From contig NZ_MIJB01000032.1 of the NCBI RefSeq assembly GCF_002174305.1, positions 62,001 through 126,000 on the forward strand: a stretch of DNA of 64,000 nt, written 5' to 3'. This stretch comes from Aeromicrobium sp. PE09-221 (GTDB lineage Bacteria > Actinomycetota > Actinomycetes > Propionibacteriales > Nocardioidaceae). A program made the translations under genes and the position numbers. The notes under the pieces are model-generated. The model was not told where the DNA came from, ran no database searches, and was given only the letters and a program-made list of their open reading frames with translations. Shown here one piece after another: positions 39,280-47,684 of the stretch (position 1 is its first letter; every line of letters begins with the position of its first letter).

Positions 39280-41325
39280 TCACGGCAACCGATCGGCCAA
39301 CCGTTCCGCCAGGATGGGACCGAGCGTTCGTGCGTAGGTGGCGGTGATGTGGTGGGCGTCTCGGTAGACGATCACATTGCCGATCACCGTGGGGCACTCA
39401 CCATCACGGCAGAAAAGGTCTCGAGTACGGACTACCGGCACATCGGATCGTTCCGCAGGTGCGACGAAGACATCCCCGGCGGCGAAGCCTTCGGATTCGG
39501 TAACGACGCAGGCATTGTCCACCAGCTCCTCGGCGGAACTTGCGACTACACAGTCCGCCACCGATTCAGGTAAACGCGGGTTGTCTTCGATCACCACGAC
39601 CTGCGTTCCCCGCTGCTCGAGCATCTCCCAGGCGTCTAACGTAGTAGCGATCGATTCCTCGGAGACGCGCCCGCTGGGGTTGCCACTTGTCGCGAGGAGG
39701 ACATCATAAGGCTCAGCTTCGAGCAGATACTCTTCCATCTGCGCCATCCGAGAGCCACAGGCTTCCTCACTGGCCGGCAGCCCCCACACACAGCCGTTAC
39801 CAGTGAAGGTGTCGATGTGCCAATTGCGTTCCTCCAGTTGCGGCTCCAAAGCCGGAATCATCATGGCCGCATGTGAATTACCCACAAGGGCGATGCGTAG
39901 CGCATCGGGCTGTTCCGAGCCGATCGCGCAGGTAGTGACGTCGACATCATCGGCTGCCGCGTAACAGGCATAAGCGCCACCTGTGTCGGAGAGCAATCCT
40001 GCGCTCGTCGGTACGAGAAGGTCGGCGTCGGGCTCGCACGCGGCCGCATCACGCAAAGCCGCCTCAGCGCCAAAGCAATCGGCGTCGTCCATCAGCCGAG
40101 ATTCCGCTTCCGCCTGACGTTGGTCAGCCCGTGCGGCCTCTGCTCGAGCCGAAACGAGACTCGCCGCGGCGACCACGAGAACTCCTAGGAGAAGAAGGGT
40201 TGTGCCGATGCGACGACCGCTTGTTGTCCCCCCGAAGCGGATCTGGAAGGGGTTCTCCACCAACCTCACCGTGAGCCAGGCGAGCACGACCGAGCTGCCG
40301 ATGATCAGAGCCCCCGGGACCGGCCCCACGTCGTGACTGCCCGACTCGTGGCGATACAGGATGAGCAGGGGCCAGTGCCACAGGTAGATGCCATAGGACA
40401 GGCCACCCAACCACACCATCGTCGGCCGAGACAGGAGCCACGTCGCATGACCCGGTGTGTCTCTCCCCCCGCCCGCGAACAGGATGAGCGTCGCTCCGGC
40501 CACTGGCCAGAGGGCCACGTAACCAGGAAATGAGGTAGCCACTGGCAGGAGCACACCACACAACAGCACGGCGGCCAGCCCGGTCCATCCGAGGAGCCAC
40601 GAGACAGCCGGAGCGAGGATCACCCGGGCCAGCACGAAGGCTGTCATCGCTCCAACGGCGAATTCCCATCCTCGCGAGAAAGCGCTGAAGTAGGAGAAGG
40701 GCTGGTTCACCGCAGTGAACCAGACCGAGTAAGCGAATGAGAGGAGCGCGATAATCACGAGAAGCACGGCGGCGATGCTTCTCGTCTTCCGCCGCAGTTT
40801 CAGCGCGACAGCCGAGGCAAGGAGGAAGATGACTGCCCAGGTCACATAGAACTGGCCTTGCACCGACATCGCCCAGAAGTGCTGCACTGGCGTGTGGGGG
40901 TCATTCTGGTCGAGGTAGTCGACTGCGCTGAAGGCTAACTGCCAGTTCTCGAAGTAGAGCGCGGAGGCGAAGATCTCTCGGAACGACCGATCTCTCAGGG
41001 CCTCCGGGACCAACACCCAGGTGGCCACCAAGACGACCACCAAGACCACCAGAGCCGGCGGAAGAAGCCGTCTCAGCAGCCGCCCAAGGAACATGAACGG
41101 TCTCACGCGGCCGAATCGGTCGATGTGCCCGAGAAGCGTGGTCGTGATCAGAAAGCCTGAAACCACGAAGAAGACGTCAACACCGCCGGAGACCCCACCG
41201 ACCCAGATATGCCAAATGGCGACCAGGAGTGCGGCCAGCGCACGCAAACCCTCGATCTCAGGGCGGTAGATGCGATCCGAGCTGGCTTTCGAACCCGGTC
41301 GTTCCAAGGTGTCCGTCGCAGACAT
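39280..41325 (-). CDS. OafA/YrhL-type O-acyltransferase with SGNH domain
   Basis: A 681-residue membrane protein. N-terminal acyltransferase-3 domain with about ten membrane segments: YRPEIEGLRALAALLVAIWH (catalytic H in the IWH region), GGVDVFFVVSGFLITTTLL and RRLLPPALVVL. The C-terminal extracytoplasmic SGNH domain has ALVGNSHAAMMIPAL and ends near DAHHITATYARTLGP with the DxxH pair. Such fusions O-acetylate surface polysaccharides. ATG with GAGGGGG upstream. Confidence 0.95.
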   Translation of the reverse strand: MSATDTLERPGSKASSDRIYRPEIEGLRALAALLVAIWHIWVGGVSGGVDVFFVVSGFLITTTLLGHIDRFGRVRPFMFLGRLLRRLLPPALVVLVVVLVATWVLVPEALRDRSFREIFASALYFENWQLAFSAVDYLDQNDPHTPVQHFWAMSVQGQFYVTWAVIFLLASAVALKLRRKTRSIAAVLLVIIALLSFAYSVWFTAVNQPFSYFSAFSRGWEFAVGAMTAFVLARVILAPAVSWLLGWTGLAAVLLCGVLLPVATSFPGYVALWPVAGATLILFAGGGRDTPGHATWLLSRPTMVWLGGLSYGIYLWHWPLLILYRHESGSHDVGPVPGALIIGSSVVLAWLTVRLVENPFQIRFGGTTSGRRIGTTLLLLGVLVVAAASLVSARAEAARADQRQAEAESRLMDDADCFGAEAALRDAAACEPDADLLVPTSAGLLSDTGGAYACYAAADDVDVTTCAIGSEQPDALRIALVGNSHAAMMIPALEPQLEERNWHIDTFTGNGCVWGLPASEEACGSRMAQMEEYLLEAEPYDVLLATSGNPSGRVSEESIATTLDAWEMLEQRGTQVVVIEDNPRLPESVADCVVASSAEELVDNACVVTESEGFAAGDVFVAPAERSDVPVVRTRDLFCRDGECPTVIGNVIVYRDAHHITATYARTLGPILAERLADRLP

Positions 41326-41388
41326 CCGCTCGAGTTCCCCCTCGACTCGAAAACGACACCGACGTTACCAATGCTATCGCCGCCTTCG

Positions 41389-41601
41389 TCAGACCCCTCC
41401 TTCCGAGGCCTCGCAGGGTCCGGCAAGCGGGCCCCACACCATGTCATCGAGTACGGCATGCTCCGGGGACACCAGCCGGGTTGCCCGGGCAACCCAGTCT
41501 CCCGCCCTGAAGAAGAGGAACCGTTGATCAGGTATCTTGAGTGCGGCATGCGGTTCGCGGAGTATCTCGACGTCAAATGTTTTGAAGGGCATCTTTAGCA
41601 C
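41389..41601 (-). CDS. short hypothetical frame or gene remnant
   Basis: A 70-codon frame with protein-like content (DVEILREPHAALKIPDQRFL, then WVARATRLVSPEHAVLDD). It shares no recognised family, has no clear ribosome site, and lies in the 276-bp gap between the acyltransferase and the dehydrogenase remnant, an area of gene decay. It may be a remnant rather than an expressed gene. Confidence 0.25.
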   Translation of the reverse strand: MLKMPFKTFDVEILREPHAALKIPDQRFLFFRAGDWVARATRLVSPEHAVLDDMVWGPLAGPCEASEGGV

Positions 41602-42072
41602 ATGAAGTCACGTGTGATCGGATGCGGCTACCTCGGAGCCGTTCACGGCCCATTGATCGCGTCGTTTAGCCGCAACGTCGTCGGCGGGGACATGGACGAT
41701 GCGAAAATCGGCGAACGTCTTGAAGGCGAAGGGGCGGACCTGTGCCGCGTCGACGCGACAGTCGAAGCTCTCACCCTCCACCTTCATCCGGACGACGAGG
41801 CCGCCCGGAAGTCCACCGTGCCCGCCGGTACGGCCCAACAACTCACAACCACCTCGCCCACCGGCGCCCGCATGGTAGGGAATCCAGCGTTTCCGCGAGA
41901 AGGATTCGCCGCTGAGGAGAAGCTCGCCACAGAATGGGTCGGGGTCCCTGCTCTCGATCCAACCGGAAGCGCCGCTTGCGTCGCACGCCAGGTGCTCATT
42001 GACGGACGCAACACCCTCAATCCCGCTAGCTGGCGCGAGGCCGGCTGGACCTATCACGGACTCGGACGGTGA
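41602..42072 (+). pseudogene. UDP-glucose 6-dehydrogenase remnant (in-frame internal deletions)
   Basis: 156 codons where the family has about 430-460. Three separate pieces of UDP-glucose/GDP-mannose dehydrogenase are fused in frame: the N-terminal Rossmann strand (VIGCGYLGAVHGPLIASFSR), a central piece with the substrate-site loop (NPAFPREGFAAEEKLATEWV, where NPEFLREG is usual), and the extreme C-terminus (IDGRNTLNPASWREAGWTY). The catalytic cysteine domain and most of the NAD domain are missing, so it should be inactive. The following GT2 gene starts within its stop codon. Confidence 0.85.
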
Positions 42073-43049
42073 CAGTGCAACCCGACGCCCAGACTCCCCA
42101 GGTCTCCATCGTCGTTCGGACTAAGGATCGCCCTGCACTACTGCGCCGGGCGTTGCGGAGCATCACTGCTCAGACGTTCGAGAGATGGGAGGCAGTCATC
42201 GTCAACGACGGCGGCGACCCTACAGCTGTCGATCTGGCGATCCGCGAACTGCCCGAGCATCATCGTCAACGCGTCAGCGCACTCCATTCGAAGACCTCGC
42301 GCGGGCGCTGGGTGAGCGCCAACGCCGGCGTACTCGCAACCAGCGCTCCCTTTCTTGTCCTTCACGATGACGACGACACCTGGGACCCGGAATTCCTGAA
42401 CCTCGCCGTCGACTATCTCGATACCCACCCCGAACGCGACGGGATTGTCTCGCGAATCGAAATTGTCTGGGAAGAGGAACAGGACGGTCAGCTGGTCGCC
42501 ACCGATCGCACCATGTTCCAAGGTCAGCTCTCGGAACCGATGCTCGGGGATGAGCTACTTCTCAACCGCTTCGTTCCGATCGGCTTCCTCTATCGGCGCA
42601 GCCTCCACGAGGAACTGGGCCTGTACGATGACCAACTTCCCGTGGTGGGAGATTGGGACTTCAATCTCAAGGTCTTGACACGGGGGCCGCTGGAGTACCT
42701 CGGAGATACTCCCTATGCGTACTGGCACCAACGTCGCGGACACAGCGGCGCCTCGGGGAATAGCGTCATCGCGGCAAGCGGCGATCACAAACGATTCGAT
42801 GCGCTTGTTCGTGACCAGGCGCTGCGTCGATACATCAATGAATACGGGCCAGGACTGCCTCTATACCTGAGCAAATTCATCGAAACCCAACTCAGAGAGA
42901 CCAAGGGTCGCCTACACAAGGAACTGCGAGCAGATCTACGCCGAGATCTGGTGGATCTACGACACGATATTCGCGAAGACCTGCGCAACTCCAGTGTGTT
43001 GATAAGGGCCTACGCCAAGATCCGGCGGATATTCGGTCTGTCTTCCTAG
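42069..43049 (+). CDS. family 2 glycosyltransferase
   Basis: A 326-residue GT-A enzyme. SIVVRTKDRPALLRRALRSI, AVIVNDGGDPTAVD, the FLVLHDDDDTWDP metal site and GDWDFNLKVL as the catalytic-base region. The C-terminus (about 270-326) is a charged helix with repeated LRRDL/LRHDI/LREDL steps, probably a coiled coil or membrane-surface contact. GTG start overlaps the remnant's stop by 4 bp. Function in the glycopolymer is inferred from context. Confidence 0.9.
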   Translation: MTVQPDAQTPQVSIVVRTKDRPALLRRALRSITAQTFERWEAVIVNDGGDPTAVDLAIRELPEHHRQRVSALHSKTSRGRWVSANAGVLATSAPFLVLHDDDDTWDPEFLNLAVDYLDTHPERDGIVSRIEIVWEEEQDGQLVATDRTMFQGQLSEPMLGDELLLNRFVPIGFLYRRSLHEELGLYDDQLPVVGDWDFNLKVLTRGPLEYLGDTPYAYWHQRRGHSGASGNSVIAASGDHKRFDALVRDQALRRYINEYGPGLPLYLSKFIETQLRETKGRLHKELRADLRRDLVDLRHDIREDLRNSSVLIRAYAKIRRIFGLSS

Positions 43050-43337
43050 GCCCCGTGTATAGACTCGTGGACCGCTGCATGCTTCTATTGGGAGAATCCG
43101 TTTATGGTGATGACGGGATGGCTCCGATGATCCCACGTTTCTCGGCGCCGATGCGTTGTTCACCTCACCTATTGACGGTTCGATCAGCGCTGCGAGGCAC
43201 AGAAGTGGCAGAGCACTCCCCATCATCTGCTCGGGTGACCCCGAGCAGCCCGCTCGCCCGATCCGGCCACCGGCTCCTCTGCGCCACCGTCGGGATGCTC
43301 CAGCCTACGCACGCGCCGGACGCCTGAGAGGAAACCC
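43050..43337. other. intergenic region before tagD
   Basis: 288 bp. A TAGACT box at 43062-43067 could start a tagD transcript. Short frames here show no recognisable protein. The tagD ribosome site GAGAGGAAA is at its 3' end. Confidence 0.35.
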
Positions 43338-43805
43338 ATGACGACGATCCTCACCTACGGGACCTTCGATCTCTTTCATATCGGTCATGTACGACTACTG
43401 AGTCGCCTAGCCGAGCTGGGCGATCGACTCATCGTGGGTGTTTCCACAGATGAGTTCAACGCCGCGAAAGGAAAGCGCTCTTTCATCCCTTATGAGCATC
43501 GAGCCGAGATCGTCGCCTCGATGCGAAGCGTTGACCGTGTGATCCCTGAAACCAGCTGGGAACAGAAGAGAGCAGACATCATCCTGCACGGTGTAGATAT
43601 CTTCGCTATCGGCTCAGACTGGAAGGGAAAGTTCGACACTTTATCCGACCTCTGCGAGGTGCGCTATCTGGAGCGGACGGATGGAATCTCCAGCACGGAG
43701 TTGAAGGCCCAGCTGGCGGCACCGGAACCGCAGGAGATAGAGCGCCTCGGTCACGCTTTGGATATCTTGCAGCAAGTGGTCGATAACTATCGCGGGCTGC
43801 CCTGA
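43338..43805 (+). CDS. tagD: glycerol-3-phosphate cytidylyltransferase
   Basis: Makes CDP-glycerol from CTP and glycerol-3-phosphate. The 155-residue protein has TYGTFDLFHIGHVRLLSRL (HxGH), GVSTDEFNAAKGKRSFIPY, R in YEHRAEIV and the ERTDGISSTELK ending motif (the RTxGISTT signature). It implies that a glycerol-phosphate unit is available for the wall polymer. No CDP-glycerol polymerase (TagF) is visible in the window. The 3' end overlaps the convergent cytidylyltransferase gene by 19 bp. Confidence 0.95.
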   Translation: MTTILTYGTFDLFHIGHVRLLSRLAELGDRLIVGVSTDEFNAAKGKRSFIPYEHRAEIVASMRSVDRVIPETSWEQKRADIILHGVDIFAIGSDWKGKFDTLSDLCEVRYLERTDGISSTELKAQLAAPEPQEIERLGHALDILQQVVDNYRGLP

Positions 43806-44515
43806 GCATCGACCTGCATCAATAGCTCAGCCACCTGGACATCCGTCGGCCCCGTCACTTTCATGTTCCGTTCGTCCCCGGAGACCACCGCGACAATGAC
43901 CTGCGGCATATAACGCACCACTACGCTGCAGTCGTCGGTGGCGGCGAACTCGGGATCCTTCCACGCCCGCTCGTAGGCAGCCGCAATCACAGAGCGTCGA
44001 AAGGCCTGCGGTGTCTGATTTCGCCGCAACGCCTGGCGGGGCACGATGTCCTCGACGGTCAGCGCCTGTCCCCGAGGGCGACTCGCTGCGATCGTGTCCG
44101 TCACCGGGACTGACGTCACCACCGCATCGAAACTCGAGAGAGCCTCGACGACATCACTGATGATCCGTTGGGACACCAACGGGCGCGCTGCGTCGTGAAG
44201 AAGCACATTGCATTCTCTGTCACCGATAGCATTTAGGGCTATGGTTGCACTTTCGCTGCGCGTCGAACCCCCTTCCAGCAGCTGTGTGACCTTGTCGTAG
44301 CGACCATCCAGAAGCACCTTACGGACCGAGCCGAGATGTCCTGGTGCCATCACGATCACGATCTCATCGACACCGCGCGCGGCCTGGAAGGCGGCCATCG
44401 TGTGCTCAATGACCGTACGGCCGGCAATCTCGATGAGCTGCTTGGGAACCGGGGAGCCAACTCGGAGGCCGGTACCGCCTGCAAGGATGACGGCGACATT
44501 GCGCAAGTCACTCAT
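43787..44515 (-). CDS. IspD/TarI family cytidylyltransferase
   Basis: A 242-residue cytidylyltransferase. VILAGGTGLRVGSPVPKQLI (CTP-binding loop), LLHDAARPLVS, VTDTIAASR and the QTPQAF motif are shared by IspD and TarI. Next to tagD and far from ispF-type genes, ribitol-5-phosphate cytidylyltransferase (TarI) is more likely than the isoprenoid enzyme, though no ribulose-5-phosphate reductase (TarJ) is seen. A TAGAGT box lies 7 nt before the ATG, so probably leaderless. Confidence 0.9.
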   Translation of the reverse strand: MSDLRNVAVILAGGTGLRVGSPVPKQLIEIAGRTVIEHTMAAFQAARGVDEIVIVMAPGHLGSVRKVLLDGRYDKVTQLLEGGSTRSESATIALNAIGDRECNVLLHDAARPLVSQRIISDVVEALSSFDAVVTSVPVTDTIAASRPRGQALTVEDIVPRQALRRNQTPQAFRRSVIAAAYERAWKDPEFAATDDCSVVVRYMPQVIVAVVSGDERNMKVTGPTDVQVAELLMQVDAQGSPR

Positions 44516-44522
44516 TCCTCGG

Positions 44523-44528
44523 ACTCTA
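44523..44528 (-). promoter_or_regulatory. -10 box of leaderless TarI-like gene
   Basis: TAGAGT on the minus strand, 7 nt before the ATG at 44515. Confidence 0.45.
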
Positions 44529-44575
44529 CCGTCGGCCCCAGCGGACCGGCGGTGCGAGATCCCTGCTGAGCGAAG

Positions 44576-44601
44576 CTATCGTGGCAGCGAGGTAACGATA
44601 G
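44576..44601 (+). promoter_or_regulatory. inverted repeat in the licD-fusion promoter region
   Basis: Perfect CTATCGT and ACGATAG arms separated by 12 nt. The right arm overlaps a TAGTCT box (44599-44604), so a bound regulator could block transcription of the LicD-fusion operon. Confidence 0.45.
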
Positions 44602-44655
44602 TCTTAACAAGGAACGAACGGAGGGAACCCTATCGCCACGTTAGAAGTTCTTGAG

Positions 44656-46209
44656 GTGACGAATAATCACCTCAAGATCGACCCCGCAGTGGCCGCGGAG
44701 CGCGCATCGATCGACATCCTCATCAACGGCCATCGCGTGTGGTCGGTGGACCTTCTTTCTGAACCACTGCCCAAGGATGGCGTCAAGGAATGGCCCGCCG
44801 CCCTAGCACCCTTCCTGGACGGTCACGCAGAGGTGATGGTGGTTGATTCTGCCACCGGAGAAGAACTGGCCGGCCAGAGCGTCCGGCTCGGTACCTCGCA
44901 GTCAGCGATCGCGGTCGTCGATCATCAGGGACGCTGGCTCGCCGTGAACAAGTGGGGACGGATGGGCAAGTCCTTCGCCGGAGCCGAGGAAGGGTTGCGC
45001 GACCGGCTGCTCGATCACCTCGATGACCTGGTCGTCTTCTGCGAGAGTCGGAACCTACGGCCCTTCGTGGTCGGGGGGACCCTCCTGGGAGCCGTCCGCG
45101 AGGGCAAGATCCTCGGCCATGATGACGACGCCGACCTGGCCTACCTCAGCCGTCACACCCATCCCAGTGACCTCGCGCTGGAGAACTTTCAGATCGAACG
45201 CGAACTCGAAGCACGCGGGATCGAGGTCGTCCGGCACTCGACCGCACACCTCCAGCTCACCTTCAGGACGTCGAGCGGCAAGGTCGACGGATATGTTGAC
45301 CTGTTCACCGCCTTCTTCCGCGACGACGGCACCATCAACCAGCCGTTCCATGTCCGCGGACCGATGCCCGAGGCCAGCATGGTGCCGTTCTCCACGGTCA
45401 CGCTTGAGGGCCGTCCCTATCCCGCTCCTGCCGTGCCCGAGGACTGGCTGGTCGTCAACTATGACGAGAACTGGCGCACCCCGCTACCGGGGTATAAGCT
45501 CCATACGCCTCAAGCGACCCAGCGCCGGTTCCGCAACTGGTTCGGCTCATACAACTTCCAGCGAGACTTCTGGGAGGAGCACTACGAATCCGGAGTCGCG
45601 ACGCTACCGTCTGATGCCCACGATGTCCGCGGAGCGGAGTACCTCGCCGCTCACGTGACCGGAGGTTCACGCGTTGTGGATCTGGGCTGCGGTGCGGGTT
45701 CCAACGCCGCCTGGCTGGCGACCCACGGCTTCGATGTGACCGCCGTCGACTACTCCCCCAATGCGCTCTCCTTGACATGCAACCGTCTCGGCGCGAACGA
45801 TGCCGATGTCTCCTTGCTTCGTCTCAACCTCAACGATTTCCGCCAGTACGCGGAGCTACTGCATCAGCTGGCCGACGAGCCGCGCCCGACACATGTGCTG
45901 GCCTCACACCTCCTCGAGCGCATGGGACATCTCGGTCGGTACAACGTGCTTCGCGCGTTCCGCCACGTGGCGAGACTCGGCGGGACAGTGGTCGCCGTCA
46001 TCGACACCGTGCCTGCACCCGACGTCAGCTTCCGTGATCCGAGTACCTGGCACCTGGAGGTCAGCCCGTTCAAGAACGAACTGGCATCTTTCGGTCTCTC
46101 GCTGATCCGCCCCCGCCTGCTCACCGCGACACCCCGCGACCATCAACGACGTACGCTGCTGTGCGAGATCGCACTGTCACCCGGCAGCGTGAAAGGAAGC
46201 GCCCAGTGA
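44656..46209 (+). CDS. LicD-family phosphotransferase fused to SAM-dependent methyltransferase
   Basis: A 517-residue two-domain protein. After a small N-terminal domain (about 1-90), the LicD nucleotidyltransferase-like core has FVVGGTLLGAVREGKILGHD with acidic DDDADLAY, followed by GYVDLFTAFF. LicD enzymes transfer phosphocholine or similar phospho-groups onto teichoic acids and glycans. The C-terminal half (about 325-517) is a class I methyltransferase: VVDLGCGAGSNAAWLATHGF and TAVDYSPNAL. GTG at 44656 is the first conventional start; a GGAGGG sits before an in-frame ATC at 44632, eight codons upstream. Confidence 0.88.
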   Translation: MTNNHLKIDPAVAAERASIDILINGHRVWSVDLLSEPLPKDGVKEWPAALAPFLDGHAEVMVVDSATGEELAGQSVRLGTSQSAIAVVDHQGRWLAVNKWGRMGKSFAGAEEGLRDRLLDHLDDLVVFCESRNLRPFVVGGTLLGAVREGKILGHDDDADLAYLSRHTHPSDLALENFQIERELEARGIEVVRHSTAHLQLTFRTSSGKVDGYVDLFTAFFRDDGTINQPFHVRGPMPEASMVPFSTVTLEGRPYPAPAVPEDWLVVNYDENWRTPLPGYKLHTPQATQRRFRNWFGSYNFQRDFWEEHYESGVATLPSDAHDVRGAEYLAAHVTGGSRVVDLGCGAGSNAAWLATHGFDVTAVDYSPNALSLTCNRLGANDADVSLLRLNLNDFRQYAELLHQLADEPRPTHVLASHLLERMGHLGRYNVLRAFRHVARLGGTVVAVIDTVPAPDVSFRDPSTWHLEVSPFKNELASFGLSLIRPRLLTATPRDHQRRTLLCEIALSPGSVKGSAQ

Positions 46210-46469
46210 AAGAGAAGATCCTCGCGGTACTCCGTTCCATCTCCCCGCGGCTCGCGGACCGCGCGATCCGCGCCAAACAGTTGGCGTCGCCGACAAGTGT
46301 GAAGTCGCGTATCCACCGGGTCGCGCTCCTAGAAGCCCGCGTCGAGACGCTGACCGAACAGGTCCGGGAACTCCGCGAGGAGATCGATGAGTCGCGCCGT
46401 GATGCCCTCCGTGTGGCCGAACTCACCGACATCGTCGAACATCGACTTTCCACTCCCAAGGAGTCTTGA
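46206..46469 (+). CDS. small coiled-coil protein
   Basis: 87 residues: a basic, amphipathic N-terminus (KEKILAVLRSISPRLADRAI) followed by a heptad-rich helix (VALLEARVETLTEQVRELRE, then EEIDE). The GTG at 46206 overlaps the fusion gene's stop by 4 bp, so it is translated with it. Probably a scaffold or membrane-surface adaptor for the neighbouring enzymes; no family recognised. Confidence 0.75.
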   Translation: MKEKILAVLRSISPRLADRAIRAKQLASPTSVKSRIHRVALLEARVETLTEQVRELREEIDESRRDALRVAELTDIVEHRLSTPKES

Positions 46470-46473
46470 CCAC

Positions 46474-47412
46474 GTGAACCAGCACGTCTCAGCCCGCGTC
46501 GCCCCAGATCACGGCACGGTTGCCGCAGTCGTCGTCACCTACAACCGGATAGAGAAGCTCCAGCGCACCATCGCCTCGCTGCGGGGATGTGATCGCCGGC
46601 CGGACAACATCATCCTGGTCAACAACGCTTCGACCGACGGCACTGACGCCCTCCTCGACTCGATGGCGGACGATGACGACATCACCGTGCTGCATCTGCC
46701 GGAGAACGTCGGTGGCGCAGGGGGGTTCGCCGCTGGCCTGCGGCATGCCTGGGAACTCGGTCATGACTGGTTCTGGGTCATGGATGACGACTGCTACCCC
46801 GAGCCGGCCTCCCTCTCGCGACTCCTCGAGGAGCACACCGATCTCGAGGCCTACCTCAAGCGACCGCTGAGCTTCTCCTGTTCAGTGGTCAAGGCTCCGG
46901 ACGGAAGCCTGTGCGAGATGAACGAGGCCGTGACCATGTGGGATTGGCCCCGCTACCTGGTGCACGGCTTCAACTCCGTCAAAGTGAGCGAATGCACCTT
47001 CGTCTCGGTGCTCCTTCCTCGCTGGACAGTCGAAGAGCACGGACTTCCGCTCGCCGAGTACTTCATCTGGTTCGACGACAAGGAGTTCACCAAGCGCCTC
47101 ACGCGGGCGGCCCGTCCCGGTGTTCAGGTGCTGGACAGCCAGGTCGTTCACGACATGGGCGTGAACCGTGGTGTCAACTACGGCCGCATCACAGAAGGTG
47201 ATCTCTGGAAGTTTCGTTACGGCGCCCGCAATCAGGCCTCGTACCGCTGGCATTACGAGGGAAAGTGGTCATACCTGACCTACGTCCGCCGGGTCGTGCT
47301 GCAGATGCGTGAGGCGAAGCTGCCCCGCCACATCCAACGTCAGATGTGGAAGGCGCTGGTGACCGGCATCCGATTCAACCCCCAACCGGGTCGCGTCCAG
47401 GATCGCGCGTAG
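46474..47412 (+). CDS. family 2 glycosyltransferase, galactofuranosyltransferase-like
   Basis: About 312 residues. AVVVTYNRIEKLQRTIASLR, ILVNNASTDGTDALLD, the NVGGAGGFAAGLRHA loop typical of Galf transferases, WFWVMDDDCYPE metal site, and EYFIWFDDKEFTKRL as base region with VVHDMG later. Similar to GlfT1-type enzymes. GTG at 46474 with AAGGAG 10 nt upstream. Last gene of the LicD-fusion operon and of the glycopolymer locus. Confidence 0.92.
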   Translation: MNQHVSARVAPDHGTVAAVVVTYNRIEKLQRTIASLRGCDRRPDNIILVNNASTDGTDALLDSMADDDDITVLHLPENVGGAGGFAAGLRHAWELGHDWFWVMDDDCYPEPASLSRLLEEHTDLEAYLKRPLSFSCSVVKAPDGSLCEMNEAVTMWDWPRYLVHGFNSVKVSECTFVSVLLPRWTVEEHGLPLAEYFIWFDDKEFTKRLTRAARPGVQVLDSQVVHDMGVNRGVNYGRITEGDLWKFRYGARNQASYRWHYEGKWSYLTYVRRVVLQMREAKLPRHIQRQMWKALVTGIRFNPQPGRVQDRA

Positions 47413-47497
47413 CGCACCGGACTCTGGCGTCAGGACGTGAACCGCGGCGGACGCCAGGCCGATGATCCCCGCGCCCCACCACGATCGCCTTCTGCAT
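47413..47497 (-). pseudogene. possible N-terminal remnant of an FAD-dependent oxidoreductase
   Basis: The ATG at 47497 begins MQKAIVVG; moving one frame gives GAGIIGLASA, so joined they read as the dinucleotide-binding start of a DadA/DAO-type oxidoreductase (GxGxxG). The rest of such a gene is absent. Short and frameshifted, so this is tentative. Confidence 0.3.
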
Positions 47498-47684
47498 CGA
47501 GTCATCTCTTCCTCACCGGCCGCCCGACGATACCGGCAAGATGGCCGCGGAGCAGGCACCGGGCTCTCAGACACTCGCCCACCTCGCAGCGGTCGAGCGC
47601 TGACGCCACACGACATGATCTCGATACGGTTGCCCTGAGAGGGCTTCCTCCTCGATCACCGATCCCACGGTGCCGAGCGAGAAC

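Noticed and set aside
42957-43226. 89-codon minus-strand frame before tagD
   Set aside because: It overlaps the GT2 coding end on the opposite strand and has no protein-like pattern or ribosome site.
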